Shown here one piece after another: positions 43,397-51,744 of a stretch of 64,000 bases of DNA. Under the pieces are notes generated by a model. The model was given only the letters and a program-made list of their open reading frames with translations, searched no databases and was not told the DNA's origin. A program made the translations under genes and the position numbers. Source of the stretch: Paludibacteraceae bacterium (lineage in GTDB: Bacteria; Bacteroidota; Bacteroidia; Bacteroidales; Paludibacteraceae); contig CAJOEX010000006.1 of NCBI GenBank assembly GCA_905233415.1, forward strand, positions 827-64,826. The letters run 5' to 3'. Positions within the stretch are counted from its first letter, which is position 1. Each line of letters opens with the position of its first letter.

Positions 43397-43819
43397 ATGG
43401 ATAAACAACTAAAACGAGACCACCTTTACATGAAAATGGCACGCACATGGGCGGAAAACTCCTATTGTGTCCGCCGTAAAGTCGGTGCTCTCATGGTCAA
43501 AAACCAAATGATTATCTCGGACGGCTTCAATGGCACTCCCAGCGGTTTTGAGAATATCTGTGAAGACGAAAACAATGTCTCCAAGCCTTATGTGCTTCAT
43601 GCCGAAGCCAATGCCATCACAAAAGTCGCACGCTCGAATAACTCCGCAGACGGTGCCACGCTCTATGTCACCGCTTCACCGTGCATGGAGTGCTCCAAAC
43701 TAATTATCCAATCCGGTATCAAACGTGTCGTTTATGGTGAAAAATACCGCATTATGGACGGCGTTGAACTCCTTAAACGAGCTGGCATAGAAATTGTATA
43801 TCTTCCATTTGAAGACTAA
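43397..43819 (+). CDS. Deoxycytidylate (dCMP) deaminase
   Basis: Zinc-dependent deaminase making dUMP for thymidylate synthesis. Zinc ligands are His68 and the Glu in HAE (68-70), and Cys96 and Cys99 in PCMEC. GFNGTPSGFENICED is the dCMP-deaminase-type substrate loop (as in ComEB/T4 Cd). ATG at 43397 is chosen over the upstream TTG because the latter lies in the promoter -7 box. 140 residues. The next gene, ctpA, follows after 12 bases. Confidence 0.93.
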   Translation: MDKQLKRDHLYMKMARTWAENSYCVRRKVGALMVKNQMIISDGFNGTPSGFENICEDENNVSKPYVLHAEANAITKVARSNNSADGATLYVTASPCMECSKLIIQSGIKRVVYGEKYRIMDGVELLKRAGIEIVYLPFED

Positions 43820-43831
43820 AAATATGCAATC

Positions 43832-45457
43832 ATGAAAAAGTACATTCTTCCCACTATTACTATTGTCTGCCTCCTGACAGGCCTGTTAATCGGCAATGCC
43901 GTCAGTAACAAGGCGAACGCCCAGCGTTTCTACATCCAAAACGGACAGTTGTTTGCCCAACCGGAATCGAAAATTGACCATCTGCTCCAATTGATGCAGT
44001 CTGCTTATGTGGATGCACTCAACATGGATTCCATTACCGACGAAGCCATGGCAGAAATCGTCAAGAAACTGGACCCGCACTCCGCTTATATCCCGAAGGA
44101 AGACCTCGATTTGGTCAATTCCGAACTTTCGGCTTCCTTCTCCGGAATAGGCGTACAGTTTACCATTCAAAACGATACTATCAACATCGTTGCCGTCATT
44201 TCAGGTGGTCCGAGTGAAAGTGTCGGAGTCCTTGCAGGCGACAAAATCATACAGGTCAACGACAGTAACTTCACCGGCAAAGGCATCAATAACGAGAAAG
44301 TCATGCACACGCTGCGCGGTGAAAAAGGCACACAAGTCACACTGGGCATCAAACGTTCCGGCACTGCCGAACTTCTCCGTTACACCATCACTCGCGGCGA
44401 TATCCCGGTGCACTCTGTGGACGCCAAATTCATCATTGAACCGGTTAAAAGCAAAGACAAAATCGGATTTATCCGCGTCAACAAATTCAGCGCCGAAACG
44501 TACAACGAGTTTATTCAGGCACTTGCAGAACTCCAGGCACAAGGGGCAAAAAAATACATCATTGACCTGCGCGAAAATTCCGGCGGTTATATGGACCAAG
44601 CCATTAAGATGTGCAATGAGTTTCTCAAATCCGGCGAACTCATCGTTTATGCGGAAGGGCGCGCCTATCCCCGCTACGAAGCCAAAGCCAACGGCGGAGG
44701 ACGCTTCAAGAATGTGCCTCTGGTTGTTCTAATTGACAATTTCTCCGCATCTGCTTCCGAGATTTTCTCCGGCGCCATGCAGGACAATGACCGTGCCGCT
44801 ATCATTGGCAGACGCTCTTTCGGTAAAGGTCTTGTGCAACAGCAGATTCCGTTCTCTGACGGTTCCGCTGTCCGCCTGACCGTTGCACGCTACTATACCC
44901 CATCGGGCCGGTGCATCCAAAAACCCTACACGCTTGGCGACCAGAAAGATTACGAAAAAGACCTGATGGACCGCTACGAAAGTGGTGAATTTTTCTCTGC
45001 CGACAGCGTCCATCTCAAGGACAGCACGGTTTATTACACCAAGTCCGGTCGCAAAATGTACGGCGGCGGTGGTATTATGCCTGATATTTTTGTCGGTCGC
45101 GACACAACGCTTAACACACCGTGGTACAACCGCTGCGTCAATCATGCTTATACCTACCAGTTTGCTTACCAATATACCGATAAGCACCGCAAAGAACTGG
45201 AGAAATTCAAAGACTGGCAGGCTCTGGAAAAGCACCTCAAATCCACCAACTGGCTGCCTGAGTTTGTTGCTTTCGCAAAGGATAAAGGTATAGAACCCGA
45301 CGAAGCACAAATCGCCAAGTCACGTCCATTGCTGGAGCGCCTTATCAATGCTTATATCGTCCGCAACATTCTCGGGGACGAAGGGTTCTTCCCGCTCTTC
45401 GAACGTGACGACGAAATCACCAAACGCGCCATCGAATATCTAATGACCAACGACTAA
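43832..45457 (+). CDS. ctpA: S41 family carboxyl-terminal processing peptidase
   Basis: N-terminal signal/anchor (residues 8-30), PDZ domain (about 95-185, with SGGPSESVGVLAGDKIIQVND), and tail-specific protease core. The nucleophile is Ser307 in FSASASEIFSGAMQ and the general base Lys332 in RSFGKGLVQQ, 25 residues later as in CtpA. The protein acts in the periplasm, cutting substrates at their C-termini. 541 aa is typical for Bacteroidales. The stop codon falls within a 7-bp repeat (ACGACTA). Confidence 0.95.
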   Translation: MKKYILPTITIVCLLTGLLIGNAVSNKANAQRFYIQNGQLFAQPESKIDHLLQLMQSAYVDALNMDSITDEAMAEIVKKLDPHSAYIPKEDLDLVNSELSASFSGIGVQFTIQNDTINIVAVISGGPSESVGVLAGDKIIQVNDSNFTGKGINNEKVMHTLRGEKGTQVTLGIKRSGTAELLRYTITRGDIPVHSVDAKFIIEPVKSKDKIGFIRVNKFSAETYNEFIQALAELQAQGAKKYIIDLRENSGGYMDQAIKMCNEFLKSGELIVYAEGRAYPRYEAKANGGGRFKNVPLVVLIDNFSASASEIFSGAMQDNDRAAIIGRRSFGKGLVQQQIPFSDGSAVRLTVARYYTPSGRCIQKPYTLGDQKDYEKDLMDRYESGEFFSADSVHLKDSTVYYTKSGRKMYGGGGIMPDIFVGRDTTLNTPWYNRCVNHAYTYQFAYQYTDKHRKELEKFKDWQALEKHLKSTNWLPEFVAFAKDKGIEPDEAQIAKSRPLLERLINAYIVRNILGDEGFFPLFERDDEITKRAIEYLMTND

Positions 45458-45466
45458 CGACCAAAT
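45446..45466. repeat. 7-bp repeat across the ctpA stop codon (ACCAACG)
   Basis: ACCAACG, ACTAACG, ACCAAAT encode the last residues TND and the stop. Related to the insertion in hflX at 7752-7784. Confidence 0.6.
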
Positions 45467-45468
45467 AT

Positions 45469-46113
45469 ATGAAAATCATCGCTCCTTCCGTCTTAAGCGC
45501 CGACTTTGGCGACCTTAGACAAGACATTGAAATGCTCAACCGCAGTGAAGCCGAATGGATTCACGTGGATGTTATGGATGGCACCTTTGTGCCGAATATC
45601 TCTTTCGGTTTTCCCGTAATGGAGCCGCTTCACAAGTACGCCACCAAACCGTTGGACGTGCACCTGATGATTGTTCATCCCGAAAAATATGTCGAACGTT
45701 TCTGCGATGCCGGAGCTTGGTCTGTCGGTTTCCATTTGGAGGCAGTAGATGACCCGATGCCGATTCTGCAACTTATTCGTAACAAAGGAGTCAGAACCTG
45801 TCTTACCATCAATCCGGACATTGATGTTAAACGTCTTGATCCCTTTCTCGGCGAAGTTGATATGGTGCTGCTGATGTCTGTCTTTGCAGGCTTTGGCGGA
45901 CAGAAGTTCATTCCAGAAACCATGGATAAGCTCCGCTATGTGCGTCAGCAAATCAATGAGCGCGGGTTGAAAACGCTTGTTGAGATTGACGGCGGTGTGA
46001 ATATAGACAATGCCCACGAACTCTTCGAGGCTGGTGCTGATGTGCTCGTTGCGGGAAGTGCAGTTTTCAAAGCTCCGAGTCCCGAACAGGCAATTCATCA
46101 AATGCTTCAATAA
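45469..46113 (+). CDS. rpe: Ribulose-phosphate 3-epimerase
   Basis: TIM-barrel enzyme of the pentose phosphate pathway. KIIAPSVLSADFGDL, HVDVMDGTFVPNISFG (metal-binding His and Asp), LDVHLMI, MSVFAGFGGQKFIPET and VEIDGGV are all present at the expected spacing; 214 aa. In an operon with ctpA (11-base gap) and comEC (1-base gap). Confidence 0.98.
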   Translation: MKIIAPSVLSADFGDLRQDIEMLNRSEAEWIHVDVMDGTFVPNISFGFPVMEPLHKYATKPLDVHLMIVHPEKYVERFCDAGAWSVGFHLEAVDDPMPILQLIRNKGVRTCLTINPDIDVKRLDPFLGEVDMVLLMSVFAGFGGQKFIPETMDKLRYVRQQINERGLKTLVEIDGGVNIDNAHELFEAGADVLVAGSAVFKAPSPEQAIHQMLQ

Positions 46114-46114
46114 C

Positions 46115-47407
46115 ATGCGAAACTGGCTGCAGACACATCCGTTTGTAGTGCTTCTGCTGCCACTCATAGCCGGTATTTTGCTCTGCAATTATACCGGCTT
46201 TCCGTTTGATTTGCAGCACAAGGAAATCGCAAATATTCCCGATTCCACCGGAACTTTTGCTGCCGTCATTGAGGATTATCCCGTTGAAAAAGCCAAGACT
46301 TTCCGTTATACAGCCGGGGTCAATGACAGCCATATTTATCTTTATCTCCGCAAAGACTCCGCGCGTACTTTTCCCGAAATCGGAGATGTCCTTTCTGTCC
46401 GCGCACGTTTAAGGAAGCCCGATTCCATCGGTACGTTTGACTACGGAACCTATCTGCGTCGGCAAGGAATCATGGGGCAGGCTTTCGTACGCTCCAAGGA
46501 CTGGCAGATAACCGGTCACACCCATGACGACCTGTTCATGTTTGCCCGCCGTTTGCAGCATCGTCTTATTGCCCGCTACAACGAACTGGGAATTTCCGGC
46601 TCTGAACTGAGTACGCTTTCTGCGCTCACACTCGGTTATCGCGAAGACCTTGACCCTGACATTAAACGCTCTTTCCAACGTTCCGGCGCCTCGCATATTC
46701 TTGCAGTCAGCGGACTGCATACGGGCATCATGTATACGGTCCTTTTGGCATTACTGACAGGATTCGGCCTTTGGAACCCGCTCTATGATAACAAGCACCG
46801 CCGCCTTGCCAACGGATTGATAATCTGCAGCGCGATGCTCTTTTATGCCCTGCTTACAGGGCTTTCTCCATCCGTTTGCCGTAGTGTACTGATGATTATT
46901 ATTGTTGAAGCTGCCTACATGTGCTATCGCCGTCCGAACGCTATAAACTCCCTTGCAGCCGCAGCCTTTATCATCCTCATCCTTCGTCCGAACGACCTTT
47001 TTTCCGTCAGTTTCCAACTCTCTTTTGCTGCAGTCCTCGCCATTTTGCTTTTTGAGCCACTCTTCCGACAACTTATTCCCGTTCCGAAAACCGGATGGTA
47101 TGCAACACCATTACGCTATATCTGTGGTCTGGTTTCGGTTTCTCTTGCTGTCCAATTCGGCACGCTTCCAATCACGCTTTATTACTTTCACCAGACCTGC
47201 AATTACTTCATTCTCACCAACATAGTTGTTATTCCGATGGCTTTTGGCATCACCTTGCTTGCCTTTGCGACGCTCACCATCGGTTGGATTCCGTTCGTCG
47301 GCACTATTCTTGCTTATCCGCTAAACTGGCTCACGTGGGCATTAAATCACTATACCGCCTTCATTGAATCTCTTCCGGGTGCCTATTCCGTCCTTCCGAT
47401 GCAATGA
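46115..47407 (+). CDS. ComEC/Rec2 family membrane channel (no metallo-beta-lactamase domain)
   Basis: ATG at 46115 gives a membrane N-terminus (MRNWLQTHPFVVLLLPLIAGILL). Residues about 40-170 form the DUF4131 region (AVIEDYPVEKAKTFRYTAGVN, VLSVRARLRKPDSIGTFDYGTYLRRQGI). The competence domain (PF03772) follows with LSALTLGYREDL, FQRSGASHILAVSGLHTGIMY and about seven membrane segments. Residues total 430; the C-terminal beta-lactamase-like domain of many ComEC proteins is absent, as often in Bacteroidota. It would conduct single-stranded DNA into the cytoplasm in natural transformation; other HhH proteins linked to DNA uptake occur at 51741 and 53407. Confidence 0.9.
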   Translation: MRNWLQTHPFVVLLLPLIAGILLCNYTGFPFDLQHKEIANIPDSTGTFAAVIEDYPVEKAKTFRYTAGVNDSHIYLYLRKDSARTFPEIGDVLSVRARLRKPDSIGTFDYGTYLRRQGIMGQAFVRSKDWQITGHTHDDLFMFARRLQHRLIARYNELGISGSELSTLSALTLGYREDLDPDIKRSFQRSGASHILAVSGLHTGIMYTVLLALLTGFGLWNPLYDNKHRRLANGLIICSAMLFYALLTGLSPSVCRSVLMIIIVEAAYMCYRRPNAINSLAAAAFIILILRPNDLFSVSFQLSFAAVLAILLFEPLFRQLIPVPKTGWYATPLRYICGLVSVSLAVQFGTLPITLYYFHQTCNYFILTNIVVIPMAFGITLLAFATLTIGWIPFVGTILAYPLNWLTWALNHYTAFIESLPGAYSVLPMQ

Positions 47408-47544
47408 CGTTTTTTTAAGATTTTTGTTTTTTTCAAATGCCGGTTTATAGTTTCTTTTGTAGCATACGTTAAGCATCTCTTAAGCATCTTTCCCGCCTCT
47501 CTTGTAAAATGTACGATTATTAAGATTTGGCAGTTTCAAAATAT

Positions 47545-47568
47545 GCAGGCGGCATTTCTGCCGCCTGC
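47545..47568. terminator. Perfect hairpin between convergent comEC and the T9SS cargo gene
   Basis: GCAGGCGGCA, loop TTTC, TGCCGCCTGC; a 10-bp stem with only short T stretches after it. Probably a bidirectional terminator. The rest of 47408-47600 shows no gene. Confidence 0.6.
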
Positions 47569-47600
47569 TAATATATATCAGAAAAAACGCACAACGTATC

Positions 47601-49085
47601 TTATTGTACAATTACTTTCTCTGTGCCGATAGTTTTGCCGTTTTGGAGAACATTAATCACATTCATACCCGGTGCAAAGTTCGCAGTAGAAATAGTGGTT
47701 TGCTGTTGTCCTGCCGGAATTGACCGATTATCAAGTACTTGTCCTTGAAGATTAGTCACTTGCAAGTCAGTTTGTGCCTGCCCTGCATTTTCTCCGGAAA
47801 GTTGTATTGTAATTATCTGATTGTGTTTTACCGGATTGGGATATGCACCAATACGCATAGGTGCACTAACTTGCTGGATAGACTCGCCCTTACTATTACG
47901 GTTGATTTTATATACTAACATTGCAGGAACATCGCTCATCTCTCCCGTACAAACAATGTAGAATTCATTTGATAACTTGATGATTTGTGCATGTATATAA
48001 CTTTTCATAATAAAGCCGTTCGGGAACGTTATGGATTGCAACGTACTACCAGTTTCCGACTTTATCTCAAAACCAGAATAGACAGCGCGATAGAATAAAG
48101 ATGTACTTTCCAAGAATGATGTGGATTCGGAATAGCAATTCGTACAAATCGGTTCGTTAGGGGAATTGCCATAATTAGCTTCGATATATGAACTTATTGG
48201 AAAATGCAAATATTCGTACTGCGCATCTTCATTAAATAACGTTTGTGTTAAGCACATACCATTGCCGTCTTCGCTTGTGACATTTAATTGGTCATTGTCA
48301 AAGTTAATGAATCCTAATCCCCAATTTTGCAACGAGTTATTCGTTTCGTACTCACCTGTTTCCGTCCAATCACCGTATGAGAATGAAACTTGCTTTGGGG
48401 AATACTCTGATTGGTCGCTATAATACACATTGCTGCAATAATATAGATAGCCATTTTGCCACAAGTAGAATACACGAGGATATTTTTTCCCATATTTACT
48501 TGCTTCCCAATAATTCAGTGTCTCACTTCCATCTGCATAAAAGGCTTCCATATCCCATATGAACATTTTTCCTCCCTCCGGATAAGATTGTACAGATATG
48601 ATAGTTTTAATATTTTCGAGATAGTTTTTAACATCATTTTCCGTCCACGATTCAGGTACGTTGTATGTGTGTTCACAACTTTCTTCTCCGTCATTATTTG
48701 TACAGTTCAGATATAATTCCACAAGATTTTTGTCATGCCATGTTTCCATAACAAGTTTTTCATTTATTAACTCTCCACCTGTAACAGTTACCGTGACCTC
48801 TCTTGTTGCCCGTCTATATTGCGATCCTTGATAATTAGCCAAGATATTGAATTGTTTAACAGGTGCAAAAGCATTGCTGTATATGGCAACTTGATCGTCT
48901 GCTGTGCGGATATACACACGATTAGTACCATCATAGGATAGTGATGTTGGCACTATACCAAACATCATTGAAGTAGATTTGTCATCGTAGTCGCCGTTGA
49001 TGTTTAGAACGGTCGGAAGATTGGTTACTTGTGCTGTCAGCATTGTGCCGAACATTAAGCACGAAAAGATAATTTTTGCTTTCAT
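47601..49085 (-). CDS. Secreted protein with type IX secretion C-terminal domain
   Basis: ATG at 49085 gives a signal peptide (MKAKIIFSCLMFGTMLTA). The C-terminal 85 residues are a classic type A sorting domain (TIGR04183): IGAYPNPVKHNQIITIQLSG, LQVTNLQGQVLDNRSIPAGQ, FAPGMNVINVLQNGKTIGTEKVIVQ. The middle is unrecognised; a lipid- or copper-type function cannot be claimed. It has several Tyr-rich strands (QNGYLYYCSNVYYSDQ, ILANYQGSQYRRATREVTV) and four Cys close together (ICTNCYSE and CTNNDGEESC). It would cross the outer membrane through T9SS and be attached by A-LPS or released. Proof in this window that the host has T9SS. Confidence 0.88.
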   Translation of the reverse strand: MKAKIIFSCLMFGTMLTAQVTNLPTVLNINGDYDDKSTSMMFGIVPTSLSYDGTNRVYIRTADDQVAIYSNAFAPVKQFNILANYQGSQYRRATREVTVTVTGGELINEKLVMETWHDKNLVELYLNCTNNDGEESCEHTYNVPESWTENDVKNYLENIKTIISVQSYPEGGKMFIWDMEAFYADGSETLNYWEASKYGKKYPRVFYLWQNGYLYYCSNVYYSDQSEYSPKQVSFSYGDWTETGEYETNNSLQNWGLGFINFDNDQLNVTSEDGNGMCLTQTLFNEDAQYEYLHFPISSYIEANYGNSPNEPICTNCYSESTSFLESTSLFYRAVYSGFEIKSETGSTLQSITFPNGFIMKSYIHAQIIKLSNEFYIVCTGEMSDVPAMLVYKINRNSKGESIQQVSAPMRIGAYPNPVKHNQIITIQLSGENAGQAQTDLQVTNLQGQVLDNRSIPAGQQQTTISTANFAPGMNVINVLQNGKTIGTEKVIVQ

Positions 49086-49150
49086 ATGTTTATATATTTT
49101 TATTGGTTTGTGTATATACACGAAAAAGCGTGAACTTTCGTTCGCTTCAT

Positions 49151-49289
49151 TTGATTTTCTGAGGTTCTCGACTTACCTTGTTAATTCAAACTTACGCACG
49201 GAAAACTCACGCTATCACGTGAGCGTGCATAAACCGTACTTGAATTAACAATGATTTTTCTTGAAAGTGTCGAGTTTTCAGAAAATCAA
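49151..49289. repeat. Long imperfect inverted repeat
   Basis: TTGATTTTCTGA (49151-49162) matches the reverse complement of 49278-49289; CTCGAC (49167-49172) pairs with GTCGAG (49269-49274); TTGTTAATTCAA (49178-49189) pairs with TTGAATTAACAA (49240-49251). The centre holds a second nested palindrome around CTCACG/CACGTGAG. No coding capacity is seen in this 290-base gap. Confidence 0.75.
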
Positions 49290-49374
49290 GTTTGGCTTAT
49301 TACGCTATATTTATTATGTCATCCCATTTAACGTCTAAGATTTGACGCCCGTTTTTACGCTGGCGGGACAGCGG

Positions 49375-50256
49375 TTATTTATCTTCCTTTTCTGTATCGT
49401 CCAGCGGCAATTCTTGGGCTGTGGCTTCTTCGACAGGACGAATATAATCCGATGCCTTTGCTGAAGATATAACAGAATGCCCAAGGCGGCTTTCAATATC
49501 AGCACGAGCACTACGCGCAACATCACCTCCTTCTTTAGCTGTTTTGCGCGTTTGCGTCATGCCTTTCGGATTGCGCTCACGGGAAAGCTCCGTAGCCGTT
49601 ACTTCCGCTAACGTATTAAGTGCCAACTCAATATTGGTCATGTTATCGCGGAGGTTTTCCTTTGTCAGACCTTTATGGCGCTTGTATTCACCTGTCGTCA
49701 TTCCGCTCCATGCTTGCGTAAGCACATTCGTCAGAATAGCGAAGTCCTTCTGTTCGTGTATTCCGGCGCGATGCCATTCGTCGGTTAATTCTTTGCGCAT
49801 CTCAATGGAACGCATGCGCTCATTAATCCACTTATCCGAATAGCCCTGCCGACGATAATCCTCTACAGCCATCTGGAACGTCAGCTCCGGATCAATCATT
49901 TGGTCTATTCGTTGCTCTCCTAACTGCGCCAACCACTGTTTAACCGGCTCGGCTTTCTTGGACGGAATAGACTGAATAATGCGGAAAATGCCCTGTAAGT
50001 CTGAACAATTCACCGCATGTCTTTTCCCATCTGTAGATACAAATTGGTGAGGGGTACAAATTGTACCCCACACGGAATCCAATTCTTTATCACGAGAACG
50101 CAGACGCTTAACATATTGTTTAATATCTGCACTATCGGTTAATACTTGCACTATGTCTTGGACTGCGAAATAGTATTTCTCCTGCTTCTCGTCCCAAACA
50201 ACACGGACTTTCTTGCCCTCAAACAATTTTATTATTGATTCATTTGCCATAGTCAT
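49375..50256 (-). CDS. Bro-N domain/DinD-like protein
   Basis: 293 residues. N-terminal Bro-N domain (KLFEGKKVRVVWDEKQEKYYFAVQDIVQVLTDSADIKQYVKRL, then VNCSDLQGIFRIIQSIPSKKAEPVKQWLAQLG), as in phage antirepressors. The C-terminal part (FAILTNVLTQAWSGMTTGEYKRHKGLTKENLRDNMTNIELALNTLAEV and GGDVARSARADIESRLGHSVISSAKASDY) is the DinD-like region. In other bacteria DinD is a DNA damage-induced inhibitor of RecA. A solitary gene under its own promoter, beside a long inverted repeat and with no phage genes. Two possible ATGs are 6 bases apart. Acidic C-terminus (DDTEKEDK). Confidence 0.88.
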   Translation of the reverse strand: MTMANESIIKLFEGKKVRVVWDEKQEKYYFAVQDIVQVLTDSADIKQYVKRLRSRDKELDSVWGTICTPHQFVSTDGKRHAVNCSDLQGIFRIIQSIPSKKAEPVKQWLAQLGEQRIDQMIDPELTFQMAVEDYRRQGYSDKWINERMRSIEMRKELTDEWHRAGIHEQKDFAILTNVLTQAWSGMTTGEYKRHKGLTKENLRDNMTNIELALNTLAEVTATELSRERNPKGMTQTRKTAKEGGDVARSARADIESRLGHSVISSAKASDYIRPVEEATAQELPLDDTEKEDK

Positions 50257-50273
50257 ATCTCAATTTTGCGGTG

Positions 50274-50305
50274 CAAAATTACTGCTTTTTGGGGAATTAT
50301 GCAAA
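50274..50305 (-). promoter_or_regulatory. Bacteroidota-type promoter of the Bro-N/DinD-like gene
   Basis: TTTG (50305-50302), 20 bases, TAATTTTG (50281-50274) on the minus strand, 18-24 bases from the start codon, so there is almost no leader. Confidence 0.8.
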
Positions 50306-50331
50306 TAAAATGACAAAATATTCGTGAAAAA

Positions 50332-50363
50332 TTTGGAAAATCGGGAAAAATGTACTATCTTTG
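50332..50363 (+). promoter_or_regulatory. Bacteroidota-type promoter, probably of xseA
   Basis: TTTG (50332-50335), 20 bases, TATCTTTG (50356-50363). It would give xseA a leader of about 290 bases that contains both the 11-bp and the 8-bp arrays. Confidence 0.8.
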
Positions 50364-50435
50364 CACTTGGAATTGAGACCGAAGTTTTGAAAACAGTTTT
50401 TTTCAAAGGGATGGGAATGCGCTTCACAAACGCTG

Positions 50436-50534
50436 AAATATCGGTAGCATCTCGGTAACGTACCCCGAATCGTGCAATAATGGTCCAATAATGGTGCAAT
50501 AATAGTCCTGTAATAGTGCAATAATAGTGCGAGA
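50436..50534. repeat. 11-bp tandem repeat, nine units (ATRGTGCAATA)
   Basis: AAATATCGGTA, GCATCTCGGTA, ACGTACCCCGA, ATCGTGCAATA, ATGGTCCAATA, ATGGTGCAATA, ATAGTCCTGTA, ATAGTGCAATA, ATAGTGCGAGA, in one register. Probably transcribed as part of the xseA leader. Confidence 0.85.
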
Positions 50535-50564
50535 AAGGGTACTGATTATCAGAGAGTTACAGAA

Positions 50565-50600
50565 GATTTGAAAATTTGAAAATTTGAGGATTTGAAGATT
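50565..50600. repeat. 8-bp tandem repeat (RATTTGAA)
   Basis: GATTTGAA, AATTTGAA, AATTTGAG, GATTTGAA, GATT. Same consensus as 16504-16539, 34 kb away. Confidence 0.8.
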
Positions 50601-50664
50601 AATTGAAACCGCGAGAAGTAAACAGTAAATAGCTGAAAACGGCAGAAAGCGACTTGACAGTGAA

Positions 50665-51744
50665 ATGAAACAATATACTTTATCTGAAGTTTGTGCCATC
50701 GTAGAAGATATAATCTCGATGGAAACCGAAACCTACTGGGTTCGGGCAGAGATTGCATCCGTCAGCGAACGCGGCGGACATTGCTACCTTGACCTTGTTG
50801 AAAAGGCTGAAACAGGTTTGCTCGCCGCCAAATTGCGTGCGACCTGTTGGGCAAATGTCTATGCCATGCTACGGCCATATTTTGAGCAGGAGACCGGCAC
50901 AAGTCTCCAGGCCGGTATGCAGATTCTGGTTGAAATCGAGATAAACTTTCATGCCGTGTATGGTCTGAGCGCCAACATCATCAACATCGACCCGAAATAC
51001 ACGGTCGGCGATTTGGCACGTCAGCGCCAAGAGACAATTGCACGCCTGCAAAAAGAAGGCGTTTTAGACATGCAGAAAGGTTTCGTCCTGCCAACAATCG
51101 TCCGTCGAATCGCTGTCATTTCCGCCGAATCAGCAGCCGGATACGGCGATTTTTGTCACCAACTGCAAGCCCGTTACCGTTTCGACACTACTCTATTTCC
51201 TGCGATTATGCAGGGCGAACATGCCGTCAAATCCATTATTGCCGCATTGGATGCTATTGCCGCACAGGAGGAAGAGTTTGAAGCTGTTGTGATTATCCGC
51301 GGCGGAGGTGCCACGACCGACCTCAGTTGTTTTGACGACTACAATCTATGTAATCATTGTGCGCAGTTCCCCTTGCCCGTCATTACCGGCATTGGTCATA
51401 CCCGCGATGTTTCCGTTCTGGACATGGTTGCCTTTCAGGCACTCAAGACACCGACTGCCGTCGCCCAATTCTTTGTGGATGAACGCGAACACCAATCTAT
51501 CCGTATTCAGGAATTGAGGCGTCGTCTGCGCCAAACGGCTGAACGGCAGATTCTTATCCGTCGTCACAAACTGGAAATCTTGGCGCAGGCAATCAAAATG
51601 CATTCTCCGGAACGCATTTATCGAATGGGCTACAGCCTTGCAACCATTGACAGCAAAGTGATACGTTCCACGGCAGACTTGCACACCGGCGACCGGATTA
51701 CCACTCACCTCAACGACGGCACTGTACAATCCATCGTCCAATGA
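50665..51744 (+). CDS. xseA: Exodeoxyribonuclease VII large subunit
   Basis: N-terminal OB-fold (1-100, YWVRAEIASVSERGGHCYLDLVEK...LRATCWAN) and catalytic domain with LPTIVRRIAVISAESAAGYGDFCHQL, VVIIRGGGATTDLSCFDDYNLCNHCAQFPLPVITGIGHTRDVSVLDMVAFQALKTPTAVAQF. 359 residues is shorter than enterobacterial XseA because the helical C-terminal arm is reduced. The small subunit xseB is not adjacent. The stop overlaps the next start (ATGA). Confidence 0.95.
   Translation: MKQYTLSEVCAIVEDIISMETETYWVRAEIASVSERGGHCYLDLVEKAETGLLAAKLRATCWANVYAMLRPYFEQETGTSLQAGMQILVEIEINFHAVYGLSANIINIDPKYTVGDLARQRQETIARLQKEGVLDMQKGFVLPTIVRRIAVISAESAAGYGDFCHQLQARYRFDTTLFPAIMQGEHAVKSIIAALDAIAAQEEEFEAVVIIRGGGATTDLSCFDDYNLCNHCAQFPLPVITGIGHTRDVSVLDMVAFQALKTPTAVAQFFVDEREHQSIRIQELRRRLRQTAERQILIRRHKLEILAQAIKMHSPERIYRMGYSLATIDSKVIRSTADLHTGDRITTHLNDGTVQSIVQ

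Noticed and set aside
46010..46114. Longer N-terminus of the ComEC protein
   Set aside because: It overlaps rpe in another frame; ATG at 46115 gives a proper membrane start.
49151..49289. Integron attC site or retron RNA
   Set aside because: No GTTRRRY/RYYYAAC core sites, no integrase and no reverse transcriptase gene nearby.
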